A stretch of 64,000 nucleotides of DNA from Aureliella helgolandensis (GTDB taxonomy: Bacteria; Planctomycetota; Planctomycetia; Pirellulales; Pirellulaceae), in NCBI RefSeq assembly GCF_007752135.1, contig NZ_CP036298.1:6998501-7062500 (forward strand). The letters run 5' to 3'. Under the pieces are notes generated by a model. The model ran no database searches, was not told where the DNA came from, and saw only the letters and a list, made by a program, of their open reading frames with translations. Within the stretch, counting starts at the first letter, position 1, and every line of letters starts with the position of its first letter. Both the position numbers and the translations under genes were made by a program. Below, piece by piece: positions 32,673 to 42,172 of this stretch.

Positions 32673-32886
32673 CCCTGGGGCTCGCGCCCAGGCTTTACGC
32701 ATCCGCCGCTCCGCGGCTGTGTGACAGCGCGCTGCTCGCCACCCCGCAGAGCGTCGACCGGATAGTCTCCCATCAATGGTAGACTCCCACTCGCCCTTTA
32801 GCTGCGGAGCAGCGATCGCATATAGCCTGGGGCGCAAGCCCCAGGTTACCTTCGATAGGAAAACGAAAGCCGCGGAGCGGCGACAG
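32673..32886. repeat. REP-like palindromic unit 2
   Basis: A 214-bp near copy of unit 1 in the same orientation, ending 7 bases before the transposase gene. Differences are mostly small indels in the poly-C stretch and first hairpin, plus a few substitutions near the right end. Confidence 0.85.
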
Positions 32887-32893
32887 CCAATCT

Positions 32894-33361
32894 TCACGAA
32901 ACGTTTTCTTCTTCAAACAAATATCGCTCGTCAAACTCGATTCCATGCCGCTTCAGCAATAATCGATACTCGTCGCGAAACGTCAGCTTCCGATGATGTT
33001 CCTCCTGCAGCTTAACGTACTTTTCCACGTCGGCAACACTCGACATGCTTACCGAAAATGCGCCGAACCCACGCTGCCATGCAAATGGGGAATTCATCGC
33101 GAACGTTTCGTTCACCCACTTCGAGGAATTGGTTTTGACCAATCGTAAAACATCGGAAATTGCGAAGGATGGACTGAGTTTCGCAAGGAGATGAACGTGA
33201 TCCGGCATACCGCCAATTTCCAGCAACGTGCCCTTATTTTCCCGCAGGATCCCACCGATGTATTCATAGAGTCGTTTTCGAATATCGACATTGATGATAT
33301 TGCGTCGATACTTGGTGCTGTAAACGATGTGAAATAACAGGTTGGTATGTGTGCTGGACAT
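32894..33361 (-). CDS. IS200/IS605-type (Y1/RAYT-like) transposase
   Basis: Predicted 155-aa HUH single-strand transposase. FHIVYSTKYRRN near the N-terminus, GGMPDHVHLLAKL with the His-x-His metal site, and a downstream Tyr in KYVKLQEEHH as the nucleophile give the full Y1_Tnp signature, so the gene looks intact. It is embedded between REP-like palindromes in the same orientation, the arrangement of REP-associated tyrosine transposases. No accessory tnpB is present. Confidence 0.9.
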   Translation of the reverse strand: MSSTHTNLLFHIVYSTKYRRNIINVDIRKRLYEYIGGILRENKGTLLEIGGMPDHVHLLAKLSPSFAISDVLRLVKTNSSKWVNETFAMNSPFAWQRGFGAFSVSMSSVADVEKYVKLQEEHHRKLTFRDEYRLLLKRHGIEFDERYLFEEENVS

Positions 33362-33413
33362 TGGCGGTGCCTCTTACTGCCGCTGCTCCGCAGCTTTCGG
33401 CTTGGGATGACCC

Positions 33414-33525
33414 GTTCCCTAGGGCTCGCGCCCCAGGCTTTACGCATCCGCCGCTCCGCGGCTGAGTGACGGCGTGCTGCTCCTCCCTGAAGAGCGTCGC
33501 GCCGGTAGTCTCCCGTCAATCGTAA
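33414..33525. repeat. REP-like unit 3, left part
   Basis: Starts like units 1 and 2 but diverges after about 110 bases. The right part of the unit reappears at 33778-33843, so unit 3 appears split by about 250 bases. Sequence before it (33362-33413) also resembles the spacer between units 1 and 2. Confidence 0.7.
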
Positions 33526-33777
33526 CAGACGAACGGAGCCTAAGGACATACAGGGCGGTGCACTCCAAGAACGGCCGAAACATGGGCCTTGGGAAGGACG
33601 CATATAGTTTGGGGCCGAAAGATACCAGTGCGTGACACGGGCGTCCCTGAAAACTAGATTGCCAGTGGGAAGACACGGATCAGCACCACCAGCACACATC
33701 CATCGCGCCACTCTCAGCGGGAGGGGCGGCCTCCAGCGACCAGGAAAGCCCCTTCGAGTCCAGGCGTTTTCCCACGA
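33526..33777. other. Unidentified insert inside REP-like unit 3
   Basis: About 250 bases with no match to the other units and no convincing gene. It separates the two halves of unit 3. Confidence 0.45.
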
Positions 33778-33846
33778 GACTCCCACTCGCCCCTTAGCTG
33801 CGGAGCAGCGATCGCATATAGCCTGGGGCGCAAGCCCCAAGGTTAT
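33778..33846. repeat. REP-like unit 3, right part
   Basis: Carries the same closing hairpin with GCAA loop as units 1 and 2 and ends at the stop codon of the following minus-strand gene, where it might act as its 3' hairpin. Confidence 0.7.
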
Positions 33847-35850
33847 CTAGTTGGAGCTAATGGGACGAAAGCCTTGAATGCGACCGTGAGGTACTAAGCC
33901 GTTGACATCAATGGGCAGGTCCAAGGTGTATTGCCCCACATTGCCCGCTTTGTCGGTGGACTCCAGCCTGAGATAGACTCGATTCGGCATGTTGGGAGCC
34001 GGCTTCCACAGGTAAATCTGAGTGTTCTTCAACCCTGTCGCAATCGTGGTCCAAGGACCTTCAACCTGCGGACTATAGAATAGCGAGGTGGCGCGATCGA
34101 CGATGTGCGAATCGGTGCAAGCATAATCGATTACCAACATCCCATCCTCAGGACCTTCCCCATAGACCGCTCGAGTAATTTTGGCCGTCGGCTGAACGGT
34201 GTCGATATTGATCCATACATCGGCTTGCTCGCCATCTTTCGGACGATTGCTGACCAAGCCATTGCTACCAATGATCACCATGCGGAACCCGAACAGCCCA
34301 TCATTGCCAACTTGCACGTCAAAGGGACTGACGCGATCTGGGTCCACGCCCCACTTCTGCCAAGAACGGCCGCCATCCTCGGTGCCCCACAACTCGACTT
34401 CGGCCAAACTCCCCCCACCGAGCGCTTCGACGGAATAGTCGAGACTGAAGGCGCGGGAATTCGAGTGAAACGCTTTACCGAGATTCAGTGGTCCATTCGT
34501 ATCGGGTGGAACTCCTGGAGAGGTCACCGGCAACCGTTCGTCAAGCCGCTCTCTTGCCTCTCCAGATTCTGGCTGCCGACCGGCAACTGGTCCCACGCCC
34601 GGCTCCGTAGCGGCACCTTCGGCTGCTAACGAGGGAGCGAGCTGCGCTGCGCCTGGTTCAAGCGAGAGTTCAGGTTTAAGGCTCAGTGGCGAAGTTTCGA
34701 AGACCGCTGGCGGCGAGGGAACGGTGACTGGAGTTGCGTTGGAGGTTGGCCCCGCTGGAGTCACTGCTGGTGGAGTCGGGGGCACAGCATGCGACGTGTA
34801 GGACTTTGGCAGCGGCAGCTCTTCCGCAGTCGTTGCGGGAGACGACAACATCAACCCAGGTTCTTGGGGCTGAACGCTGGACGGGGTGGGAGTGTTGGTG
34901 GAGACCAATTGCCCAGGACGCACTTCACCGTCAGCAGCAGGCTTGGGCTGTCCAATCTCACGCGATTCCGACGCGCTCCGCGCGGTCCCGGTTGGCTCCC
35001 AAGGGATTGCTCCGGCCAGTGGCACCAACTGAGGATACTTCGGGTCCGCTGAGGCTGGGGGGACAGCCGTTGCTTTGGCATCGCTCCCCTGGACCGAAGT
35101 CTTAGAATTTCGATTGCTGGCCAGTGTCATTTCGCTGGCATTGGCGGCGGTTCGCGGCATATCCAATTTGAAGGTCGCTTCCCCCACATTGCCCGCCCGA
35201 TCCGCAATGGTGAAGGCCAATGCGACCTCGCGGCACGGTTCCAGCTTCGGCGAAGCGTGGGCTTCGAAGATGCCATCGATGGACTCAAAGTCTTCCAGGG
35301 ATACATCTTGCCAATTCGAATTGCGATCGGTTCGCATGCGTAGGCTTGCCGTCGCTAAGTTCAAGAACTCATCTTGGACGCGCACATCGACGATAAAGCG
35401 GCCGGTGGAATCGATATCGCCTCGAACGGCCGCGCGTGGCTTGGAGGTGTCAATCTGAACTTTTAGAGGTGGTTTGTCGCTGGGCGTTTCAACGCCCCCG
35501 GGATCCAGGGTGCGAACTGAGAACCAGTATATCCCTTCGGAGGCGGCGCGGAATTCGAAGAACCGTTGCTCGGAGTTCGCCGTTCCGTGCATTTGCCAAT
35601 TGGCCCCTTCGTCCGTCGAGACCCACAATTGCACTTGCGAGGGCTCGGCGCCGTGCGCATCAATGCTGAAGGGTATCTTAAAGCGGGCATAAGGGAGAAA
35701 CATTGCCTCCGCCGATTCCTCTGCAACCGCTTCGTGGGCTCCGCCCGCAGACTCCCCAGCAACCAGCGTACTCATGGTGAAACCGGGGGTCCAACACGAG
35801 CAACCCAGCGCGACGTATTTTGCGACTGACGTCCAACGGCGTTTCATCAT
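33847..35850 (-). CDS. Large secreted beta-sandwich protein, unknown function
   Basis: Predicted 667 aa. The basic N-terminus and weak hydrophobic stretch suggest export. Two similar blocks are visible: residues about 53-240 (FKIPFSIDAHG, VQLWVSTDEGANWQ, then a second sandwich ending DRAGNVGEATFKLDMP) and about 450-660 (FSLDYSVEALGGG, VELWGTEDGGRSWQ, then STDKAGNVGQYTLDLP). A Pro/Thr/Ala-rich linker (about 245-445) joins them. The blocks look like an internal duplication of paired Ig-like domains. Not a recognised named family; it may be a cell-surface or extracellular adhesion/binding protein. It is divergent from mnmG. Confidence 0.72.
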   Translation of the reverse strand: MMKRRWTSVAKYVALGCSCWTPGFTMSTLVAGESAGGAHEAVAEESAEAMFLPYARFKIPFSIDAHGAEPSQVQLWVSTDEGANWQMHGTANSEQRFFEFRAASEGIYWFSVRTLDPGGVETPSDKPPLKVQIDTSKPRAAVRGDIDSTGRFIVDVRVQDEFLNLATASLRMRTDRNSNWQDVSLEDFESIDGIFEAHASPKLEPCREVALAFTIADRAGNVGEATFKLDMPRTAANASEMTLASNRNSKTSVQGSDAKATAVPPASADPKYPQLVPLAGAIPWEPTGTARSASESREIGQPKPAADGEVRPGQLVSTNTPTPSSVQPQEPGLMLSSPATTAEELPLPKSYTSHAVPPTPPAVTPAGPTSNATPVTVPSPPAVFETSPLSLKPELSLEPGAAQLAPSLAAEGAATEPGVGPVAGRQPESGEARERLDERLPVTSPGVPPDTNGPLNLGKAFHSNSRAFSLDYSVEALGGGSLAEVELWGTEDGGRSWQKWGVDPDRVSPFDVQVGNDGLFGFRMVIIGSNGLVSNRPKDGEQADVWINIDTVQPTAKITRAVYGEGPEDGMLVIDYACTDSHIVDRATSLFYSPQVEGPWTTIATGLKNTQIYLWKPAPNMPNRVYLRLESTDKAGNVGQYTLDLPIDVNGLVPHGRIQGFRPISSN

Positions 35851-36012
35851 ACGGCTTCTTCTCAGTATTCTTCGTGCAATACGCGTTTAGAATAGGCGCA
35901 ACTGGGCCCCCGTAGTCCATTGGTCGGTCGCACAGAATCTATTACATAACTAAAATGTGCCTAATCCGCCGATTCCCGCTTCCTAACGTTAATGCTGGCA
36001 AAAACGATCCTA

Positions 36013-37887
36013 ATGGCTACCCCCTCGTCCCCATCTGCGTGTCTCTATGAATTTGACGTTGTTGTGGTCGGCGCTGGTCACGCTGGGACCGAAGCGGCGG
36101 CGGCGGCGGCCAGACTGGGAGCCAAGGTTGCCCTGCTGACCGGAAATCTCGACACCGTCGGGCAGATGAGCTGTAATCCGGCCATTGGGGGAGTGGCCAA
36201 GGGGCAGATCGTCCGCGAAATCGACGCCCTGGGAGGCCTTATGGGACAGGCCATCGATGCGACCGGCATCCAATTCCGATTGTTGAATCGTCGCAAGGGC
36301 CCCGCCATGCACAGCCCCCGTGCGCAAGCCGACAAGCGTGGCTATCAAATGGCGATCAAAGAAACCATTGAAAACTATCCCGGCATTCACTTGGTGCAAG
36401 AGCTCGTTGAGGACTTGCTGGTCGAACAGGATGGCCCCCGCGCTCGCATTCGTGGCGTGCTGACCCGCGGCGACGCACACTACCGCGCCGACACCGTCGT
36501 GTTGACCACCGGTACGTTCCTGCAAGCCATCATGCATACCGGGGAAGCCAAGACCGAAGGGGGCAGAGCAGGGGAGGGCACCACCAAGGGAATCAGCGGA
36601 GCCCTCACTCGACTCGGTTTCGAGCTCAGACGCTTTAAGACGGGCACCCCCCCGAGACTCAACGCAAAATCGATTGACTTTGCTGCAACCGAACTGCAGC
36701 CCGGAGACGACGATCCTCAGCCGTTCTCCTATCTCAACTCTGGGATTACCACTCCCCAAATTCCGTGCTACATCACCTACACGAATTCGGCGGTGCACGA
36801 TTTGATCCGTGCCAACCTGCACCGCGCTCCGATGTACAGCGGACAAATCAACTCGACAGGTCCACGCTACTGCCCCTCAATCGAGGATAAGGTCGTGCGT
36901 TTTGCCGATAAGGATCGACATCAACTCTTTCTTGAACCCGAGGGACGCTCCACCACCGAAGTCTACGTTAACGGAATTTCAACCAGCCTCCCGAGGGACG
37001 TGCAGGATTCCATCATGCGATTGATCCCGGGATTGGAAAACTCGCAGATCATGCGTTACGGCTACGCGGTTGAGTACGACTACAGCCCTCCCGACCAACT
37101 CACCCCTAGCTTGGAAACCAAGCTAGTCGATGGTCTGTTTCTTGCCGGACAGATCAACGGCACCACCGGATATGAAGAAGCGGGCGCCCAGGGCCTGTTG
37201 GCTGGTGCCAACGCAGCACTGAAGGCCAAGGGAAGCGAGCCGTTGATCCTTACCCGCGATTCCTCCTACATGGGAGTCTTGGTGGATGACTTGGTAACCC
37301 GCGGCGTCGACGAGCCGTACCGCATGTTTACCAGCCGCGCCGAATATCGCTTGCTGTTGCGCCAGGACAACGCCGATCGCCGGCTCACCAAGCTCGGTCA
37401 TGAACTCGGCCTGGTCGACAACGCGCGTCACGCTTTGCTCGTCGAGAAGGAAGCGGCCATTGCAGCTGCCAAAGAGCAGATTGAGACCAGCCGCATGGAA
37501 GGGGGAACGGGAACCAAACACCTGCGCCGCACCGCTACGACTTGGGAAGAAATGTGTGGGCATATCCCCGAACTCAAGGCCTACTCACCCACCGTGGTGG
37601 ACCAAGTTGTGTGGGATATTCGTTATGAAGGCTACGTCTCCCGACAACAAATGCAGATCGATCGCCAGCAGCGGATGTCTCAGAAGCGGATTCCCAGTAC
37701 GTTCAGCTACGAGCGCATTCGGGGGCTGCGAACCGAAGCCAAACAAAAGCTCTCTCGCATCCAACCTTTGAACATCGATCAAGCGGGGCGGATCAGCGGG
37801 ATCACCCCGGCCGACATCGCTCTCGTACTCGCGCATCTTGAAAACCCACCTAAACCACCGAGTGCACCCGAGGACCTGAGGGTTTAG
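36013..37887 (+). CDS. mnmG: tRNA uridine-5-carboxymethylaminomethyl(34) modification enzyme MnmG
   Basis: Predicted 624-aa FAD enzyme which, with MnmE, installs the cmnm5 group at U34 of certain tRNAs. GAGHAGTEAA is the FAD dinucleotide fold, and MSCNPAIGGVAKGQIVREID and LKRFKTGTPPR-like (LRRFKTGTPPRL) segments are family signatures with the conserved Cys. GTTGYEEAGAQGL is the second GidA signature. The start may be ATG 35992 or 36013. MnmE is not in the window. Confidence 0.96.
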   Translation: MATPSSPSACLYEFDVVVVGAGHAGTEAAAAAARLGAKVALLTGNLDTVGQMSCNPAIGGVAKGQIVREIDALGGLMGQAIDATGIQFRLLNRRKGPAMHSPRAQADKRGYQMAIKETIENYPGIHLVQELVEDLLVEQDGPRARIRGVLTRGDAHYRADTVVLTTGTFLQAIMHTGEAKTEGGRAGEGTTKGISGALTRLGFELRRFKTGTPPRLNAKSIDFAATELQPGDDDPQPFSYLNSGITTPQIPCYITYTNSAVHDLIRANLHRAPMYSGQINSTGPRYCPSIEDKVVRFADKDRHQLFLEPEGRSTTEVYVNGISTSLPRDVQDSIMRLIPGLENSQIMRYGYAVEYDYSPPDQLTPSLETKLVDGLFLAGQINGTTGYEEAGAQGLLAGANAALKAKGSEPLILTRDSSYMGVLVDDLVTRGVDEPYRMFTSRAEYRLLLRQDNADRRLTKLGHELGLVDNARHALLVEKEAAIAAAKEQIETSRMEGGTGTKHLRRTATTWEEMCGHIPELKAYSPTVVDQVVWDIRYEGYVSRQQMQIDRQQRMSQKRIPSTFSYERIRGLRTEAKQKLSRIQPLNIDQAGRISGITPADIALVLAHLENPPKPPSAPEDLRV

Positions 37888-38045
37888 ATAATAAAAAACG
37901 ACTGCGCAGAGCAAACAAGATTAAGGGGATATGGAGTCTGGAGCCGATACGGAATGTACAGCAAACGAGGGAGTTTTTTCGCGCCACTGCGGGGAGTAAT
38001 CCATAACTCCATTACCGACAACGACTTACGAAAAAACGATCAATA
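37888..38045. other. Spacer after mnmG
   Basis: No gene and no strong terminator is seen between the mnmG stop and the promoter at 38046. The leader from 38074 to 38263 is also without a recognised element. Confidence 0.4.
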
Positions 38046-38073
38046 TTGACCCAGTCAGCCCATCCGCTATAAT
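38046..38073 (+). promoter_or_regulatory. Sigma-70 promoter of the two-component operon
   Basis: TTGACC and a consensus TATAAT are 16 bases apart, about 190 bases before the response-regulator start. This is one of the clearest promoters in the window. Confidence 0.7.
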
Positions 38074-38263
38074 CCGTCTAGACTGTCAAACTTGGTAAGC
38101 TTGGCGGTGGCGGAAGATGATGAAGAATACGGAACGGAAACAAGTTAAACACGCTAGTTGATCTGCTCCAGATCGAAAGCAACGGCCTATGGATGGGATA
38201 GCGTAGCCCACTTGCCCCGATTGCGACTAGCATGGCCATCGATCAGGAAGGATGGTGGAGAGC

Positions 38264-38854
38264 ATGTCGACAACTAAAACGGTCTTTACCACTGGCGAAG
38301 CAGCGAAGATTTGCAAGGTTAGCCAGCAAACAATTATCCGTTGCTTTGACAATGGAAGTCTCAAAGGATTCCGGGTACCGGGCAGCCGATTTCGGCGCAT
38401 TCCTCGGGATCAGCTATTTTCCTTCATGAAGGACAATGGCATCCCCACGGATGCCCTTGAGAACGGCAAAAAGAAGTTGCTGATCGTCGACGACGAGCAG
38501 GATTTGGTCGATTTGATGGCTGACGCCTTCGAACGCGATGGTCGATTCGAGATTCGCACTGCCAACAATGGCTTCGATGCCGGTATGCAAGTGAAAGAGT
38601 TTCGACCAGACATGGTGGTTCTCGACGTCATGCTGCCCGATATCAATGGCAAAGAAGTTTGCCAACGTGTGCGAAGCGACTCAACCCTCGATTCCGTCAA
38701 GATCATCTGCATTTCTGGGATGATTGAACAGGATAAGGTTGGAGACCTGCGAGCGGCAGGCGCAGATGACTTCGTGCAAAAGCCGTTTACCGTCGATCGC
38801 CTAGTCGAACGCGTTTGCGATCTGCTTGAGATGGACAAACCGGCGATTCACTAG
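38264..38854 (+). CDS. Response regulator with N-terminal excisionase-type HTH and C-terminal REC
   Basis: Predicted 196 aa. Residues about 8-57 (FTTGEAAKICKVSQQTIIRCFDN) form an excisionase/MerR-like winged helix for DNA binding. Residues about 70-190 are a receiver domain: LLIVDDEQD acidic pocket, phosphoacceptor Asp at 121 in VVLDVMLPD, and a Lys in FVQKPFTV. The order HTH-REC is the reverse of most response regulators. ATG 38264, with GGTGGAG before it, is preferred to ATG 38252. The cognate histidine kinase starts 11 bases downstream. Confidence 0.88.
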   Translation: MSTTKTVFTTGEAAKICKVSQQTIIRCFDNGSLKGFRVPGSRFRRIPRDQLFSFMKDNGIPTDALENGKKKLLIVDDEQDLVDLMADAFERDGRFEIRTANNGFDAGMQVKEFRPDMVVLDVMLPDINGKEVCQRVRSDSTLDSVKIICISGMIEQDKVGDLRAAGADDFVQKPFTVDRLVERVCDLLEMDKPAIH

Positions 38855-38865
38855 CGACCACTGTC

Positions 38866-40119
38866 ATGAACCACGCATCGGCTCAGCAAGCCCCTTGTTT
38901 TTCCGGTGCGACTGTGGCGCAATTGCATGCCATCGTTTTGCAGATGGCAGCCCCACCGCCCCTTGCGGCAAACGGACCGGGAGAATCGCCGAAGTCACGC
39001 TGCGACTTGGACTCTCAAGCTAGGGAGTCTGAAAGCGCGTGGCCAGCGGCCGAAGGTCCAATCACCGACGTTGCTCGACCGGTCTCAAGCGATGGGTTGC
39101 CCCCCCATACGCCTGCCGGACGGCAGCTGCTCTCGCTGGCTGCACAAGACCCCCACTTTGCCGCTTGGTGTCGCTCCCATCAGTGCCCCATCGATGACAA
39201 TTCAACCACCGCGGGTATCGCCTCCGCCGAGCCGATTGCGATCGAAGCCTGCGATCAGTTCGCGCGAGCACTTCCTCAGCTGCTCATCCGTCATTCAGCC
39301 TGGCTTCCCTCTCCGGTTGAACTAGAACCATCCCAACCATCTCCCGCGAAGCTATTGATGGACACTGCGCATCTCGTCGTGCGCTTGCAAACGGTCCAGG
39401 AGCGGTTTACTGCGGAATTACAAACTCGTAAGCAGGCGGCCATTTATAATTTCGCCTACGGTCTGAGTCACGAACTCAATAACCCGCTGGCGAACATTGC
39501 CACTCGCGCTGGGGTCCTCCTGCAAGACGAATCGGCCGCCGAGCGACGCACTATGTTGAGCACCATCATCGATAACGCAATGCGTGGCTGTGAGATGCTC
39601 GGCGATCTGATGCAAGTTGCCCGGCCCCCCGTACTCGCCCCACAGCCCGTTCGACTAGCCTCGCTATTGGAAGAGCTGCAGCTGAAGATCGCCCCTCTGG
39701 CATCCAGTCGCAACATCGACGTCCATTGGCAGACAACTCTACCAACCGACCAAGTATTGGAGACGGATCCCAGCGCCTTGAAAGAAGTGCTGTGGTGCTT
39801 GGTTCGCAATGCAATCGAAGCCTTGGGCGAACGAGGAACAATCTCGATAAATGCGACTCTTGCCGTTGAGTCGCCTTTCAATGCCACGCCGATGATTTGT
39901 CTTGAAGTTCTGGACGATGGACCTGGGCTGAGTCCCCATGCATTGGCAAATTGCTTTGACCCCTACTTTAGTGGCCGTGAAGCGGGGCGAGGACTGGGAC
40001 TGGGGCTTTCTAAATCTCAGCGAATTATCGAACAATTCGGAGGCACTCTTACTCTGGCCAATGGACCGGCCCGTGGCTGCCGGGTGACTATTTGGCTCCC
40101 AGTTTCCCCGAGCACTTAG
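38866..40119 (+). CDS. Soluble sensor histidine kinase
   Basis: Predicted 417 aa without transmembrane segments, so it probably senses a cytosolic signal. The N-terminal 170 residues do not match a sensor domain I recognise. Residue 202 is the phospho-His in SHELNNPLAN (dimerisation helix), followed by the HATPase domain with WCLVRNAIEAL (N box), LDDGPGLS (G1) and GRGLGLGLSKSQRI (G2). It likely phosphorylates the HTH-REC protein encoded just upstream. Both genes sit behind the promoter at 38046. Confidence 0.9.
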   Translation: MNHASAQQAPCFSGATVAQLHAIVLQMAAPPPLAANGPGESPKSRCDLDSQARESESAWPAAEGPITDVARPVSSDGLPPHTPAGRQLLSLAAQDPHFAAWCRSHQCPIDDNSTTAGIASAEPIAIEACDQFARALPQLLIRHSAWLPSPVELEPSQPSPAKLLMDTAHLVVRLQTVQERFTAELQTRKQAAIYNFAYGLSHELNNPLANIATRAGVLLQDESAAERRTMLSTIIDNAMRGCEMLGDLMQVARPPVLAPQPVRLASLLEELQLKIAPLASSRNIDVHWQTTLPTDQVLETDPSALKEVLWCLVRNAIEALGERGTISINATLAVESPFNATPMICLEVLDDGPGLSPHALANCFDPYFSGREAGRGLGLGLSKSQRIIEQFGGTLTLANGPARGCRVTIWLPVSPST

Positions 40120-40504
40120 GCTGCGTTCGCAAGATATCACACCGCGAGAGGCATACGGTTCAAGGAGCCGAATTGCGTGGCACCTTCTGCCCCGTGGGAT
40201 GCGTAGGATGTTTGCTTGCAGGCGTTCAGTAGACGAACTCTTGCAAACGAAGCGGTCGTTGGGCCTGTAGCTCCCAAGCCTCTCTTTGGATGAGCACAAT
40301 ACTACTTAACTAGTTACACCTTTCTTACAGGTACCTTCGGGCTGGGCCTGACAGATAGCCACGGACAAGGCAGTACCTCTCTTGAGTACCCGCGTCGAGA
40401 CCGCTTCAGCCTCGACACGCGCGGGGCATCCACCAAGGAGTTTTGCGACGCTATACTGGGCGGTTTAAAGACTTGCCCAGTATTTATCCCCTGGAAGGAA
40501 ATGT
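40120..40504 (+). promoter_or_regulatory. Leader region of the NhaC-type antiporter gene
   Basis: 385 bases without a gene. Two hairpins precede the start: GTCGAG/CTCGAC (40394-40416, with a partial lower stem) and ATACTGGGC/GCCCAGTAT (40453-40483). The second ends about 11 bases before AAGGA and the GTG start. Such placement could affect translation. No riboswitch class is recognised. Confidence 0.4.
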
Positions 40505-42172
40505 GTGGAAGGTACTTCTCCAGTTGGCTGGCTATGCCTCGTCCCGCCCCTACTTACCATTTTTCTGGCAATCGCATCGCGGCAAGTCGTCGCCTCGCTC
40601 TTGATTGGCATTGCCTCAGCCATTGCCATATTGCTGCCTTCACCAGCCGCTTACCAAAAGATAACGGGTGAAGAGTTTCAATGGCTCCCCTACCTCCAAG
40701 ACACCGCCGGGAGTTTCTTTCACTCGCTGTCGGAAACCTACTTGTGGGCATCCCTGACCGATCCGGGACACTTGCGGATCTTCGCCTTCACGATGATGCT
40801 GGGGATGCAAGTCGCCTTGATCCATCGCTGCGGCGGCATGCTGGGGATCGTTGCTTGGCTGGGCCCACTGGCTAAATCTCGCAGGAGCGGTCAAGTACTA
40901 ACTTGGCTGCTGGGGCTTGTCATCTTCATTGACGATTACGCCAACACTCTGCTGCTGGGATCGACCATGCAGCCAGTAGCCGACCGCTTGAAAATCAGCC
41001 GCGAAAAGCTGGCCTTCTTGGTCGACACCACCGCCGCCCCCGTCGCTGGTTTGGCGTTGGTGAGCACTTGGGTCGCCGCCGAAATCAGTTCGATGCAAGC
41101 CGGTTTTACAGATGCCGGAATCGAGATCGGGGCTTCCACCTTTGGCATTTTCCTCAAAACCATTCCCACCCGCTTCTACGTTCTGTACGCACTCTTCTTT
41201 GTGCTGGCCTGCGCCTGGATGTGCCGCGACTTTGGCCCCATGCTGGCGGCCGAACGTCGCCGGATGGAGGAGGAGGATGACCTGGAAGAGACGCCATCCG
41301 CCGTGCCTCAGGCGACCTCCAAGGTCAAGCCTCGTGGAATCAACGCGATCTTGCCGATCTCGGTAACCGTGGTGGTGGCAGTCTGGCTCTTGATCTTGAC
41401 CGGGCAGCAAAAGCTTGGCGATACGCCACTTTCAAATTCAACATTGCAGGCCTGGGGAGAGATTATTGGACAAGGGGACAGCCCTGTAGCACTCTTCTAC
41501 GGCGGTATCGCTGGCCTAGCCGTGGTGCTTGGTTTAGCTTTCTCTCAGCGCGAGCTGACACCTCCTGAAATCCGCGGAGGCTTCCTCCAAGGCTTTCTGC
41601 ATGTGCTGCCAGCCATGATTATTCTGTGGCTCGCCTGGACTCTGAGCAAATTGACCGGCAATGATCACATGCGCACCGGTAGCTTTATTGCGCAGCAGTT
41701 TACCGCCCTCAATCTCTCAGCAGCGTTCATGCCCACCATCGTGTTCTTGCTCGCCTGCGTCATCGCATTTTCGACCGGCACCAGCTGGGGCACCATGGCC
41801 ATTTTGATGCCGATTGTTATTCCGCTGGTTTATGGCCTGTTGACTCAACAAACGGGCAGTCCTCCGGCCCCAGACCACTTCTTGATGACCGCCTCGATTG
41901 GAAGCGTGCTGGCTGGCGCCATTTTTGGCGACCACTGCTCCCCCATTTCCGACACAACGATCCTCAGTTCTCGGAGCAGCGGCTGTGACCACATTGCCCA
42001 TGTGAGAACACAAATGCCGTATGCTTTGACCATCGGAGGTGTCTCCATTCTCTTTGGAACATTACCCGCCGGCTTCGGCTGGAGCAGCTGGCTCCTGCTT
42101 CCCGCCGGTATGATTTCAATCGTCGTCGTGCTGCGTTTGCTCGGTACCTCGACGAAATCGGCAGCCTACTAA
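40505..42172 (+). CDS. NhaC-type Na+/H+ antiporter family protein
   Basis: Predicted 555-aa inner-membrane transporter with about 12 hydrophobic segments. Features typical of the Na+/H+ antiporter NhaC family include FIDDYANTLLLGSTMQPV, the DTTAAPVAGLALVSTWV segment and the C-terminal SIGSVLAGAIFGDHCSPISDTTILSS. A charged cytosolic loop (about 245-270) interrupts the helices. It likely exchanges sodium for protons, though members also move amino acids. GTG 40505 follows an AAGGA ribosome site; no ATG in frame is close. Confidence 0.88.
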   Translation: MEGTSPVGWLCLVPPLLTIFLAIASRQVVASLLIGIASAIAILLPSPAAYQKITGEEFQWLPYLQDTAGSFFHSLSETYLWASLTDPGHLRIFAFTMMLGMQVALIHRCGGMLGIVAWLGPLAKSRRSGQVLTWLLGLVIFIDDYANTLLLGSTMQPVADRLKISREKLAFLVDTTAAPVAGLALVSTWVAAEISSMQAGFTDAGIEIGASTFGIFLKTIPTRFYVLYALFFVLACAWMCRDFGPMLAAERRRMEEEDDLEETPSAVPQATSKVKPRGINAILPISVTVVVAVWLLILTGQQKLGDTPLSNSTLQAWGEIIGQGDSPVALFYGGIAGLAVVLGLAFSQRELTPPEIRGGFLQGFLHVLPAMIILWLAWTLSKLTGNDHMRTGSFIAQQFTALNLSAAFMPTIVFLLACVIAFSTGTSWGTMAILMPIVIPLVYGLLTQQTGSPPAPDHFLMTASIGSVLAGAIFGDHCSPISDTTILSSRSSGCDHIAHVRTQMPYALTIGGVSILFGTLPAGFGWSSWLLLPAGMISIVVVLRLLGTSTKSAAY

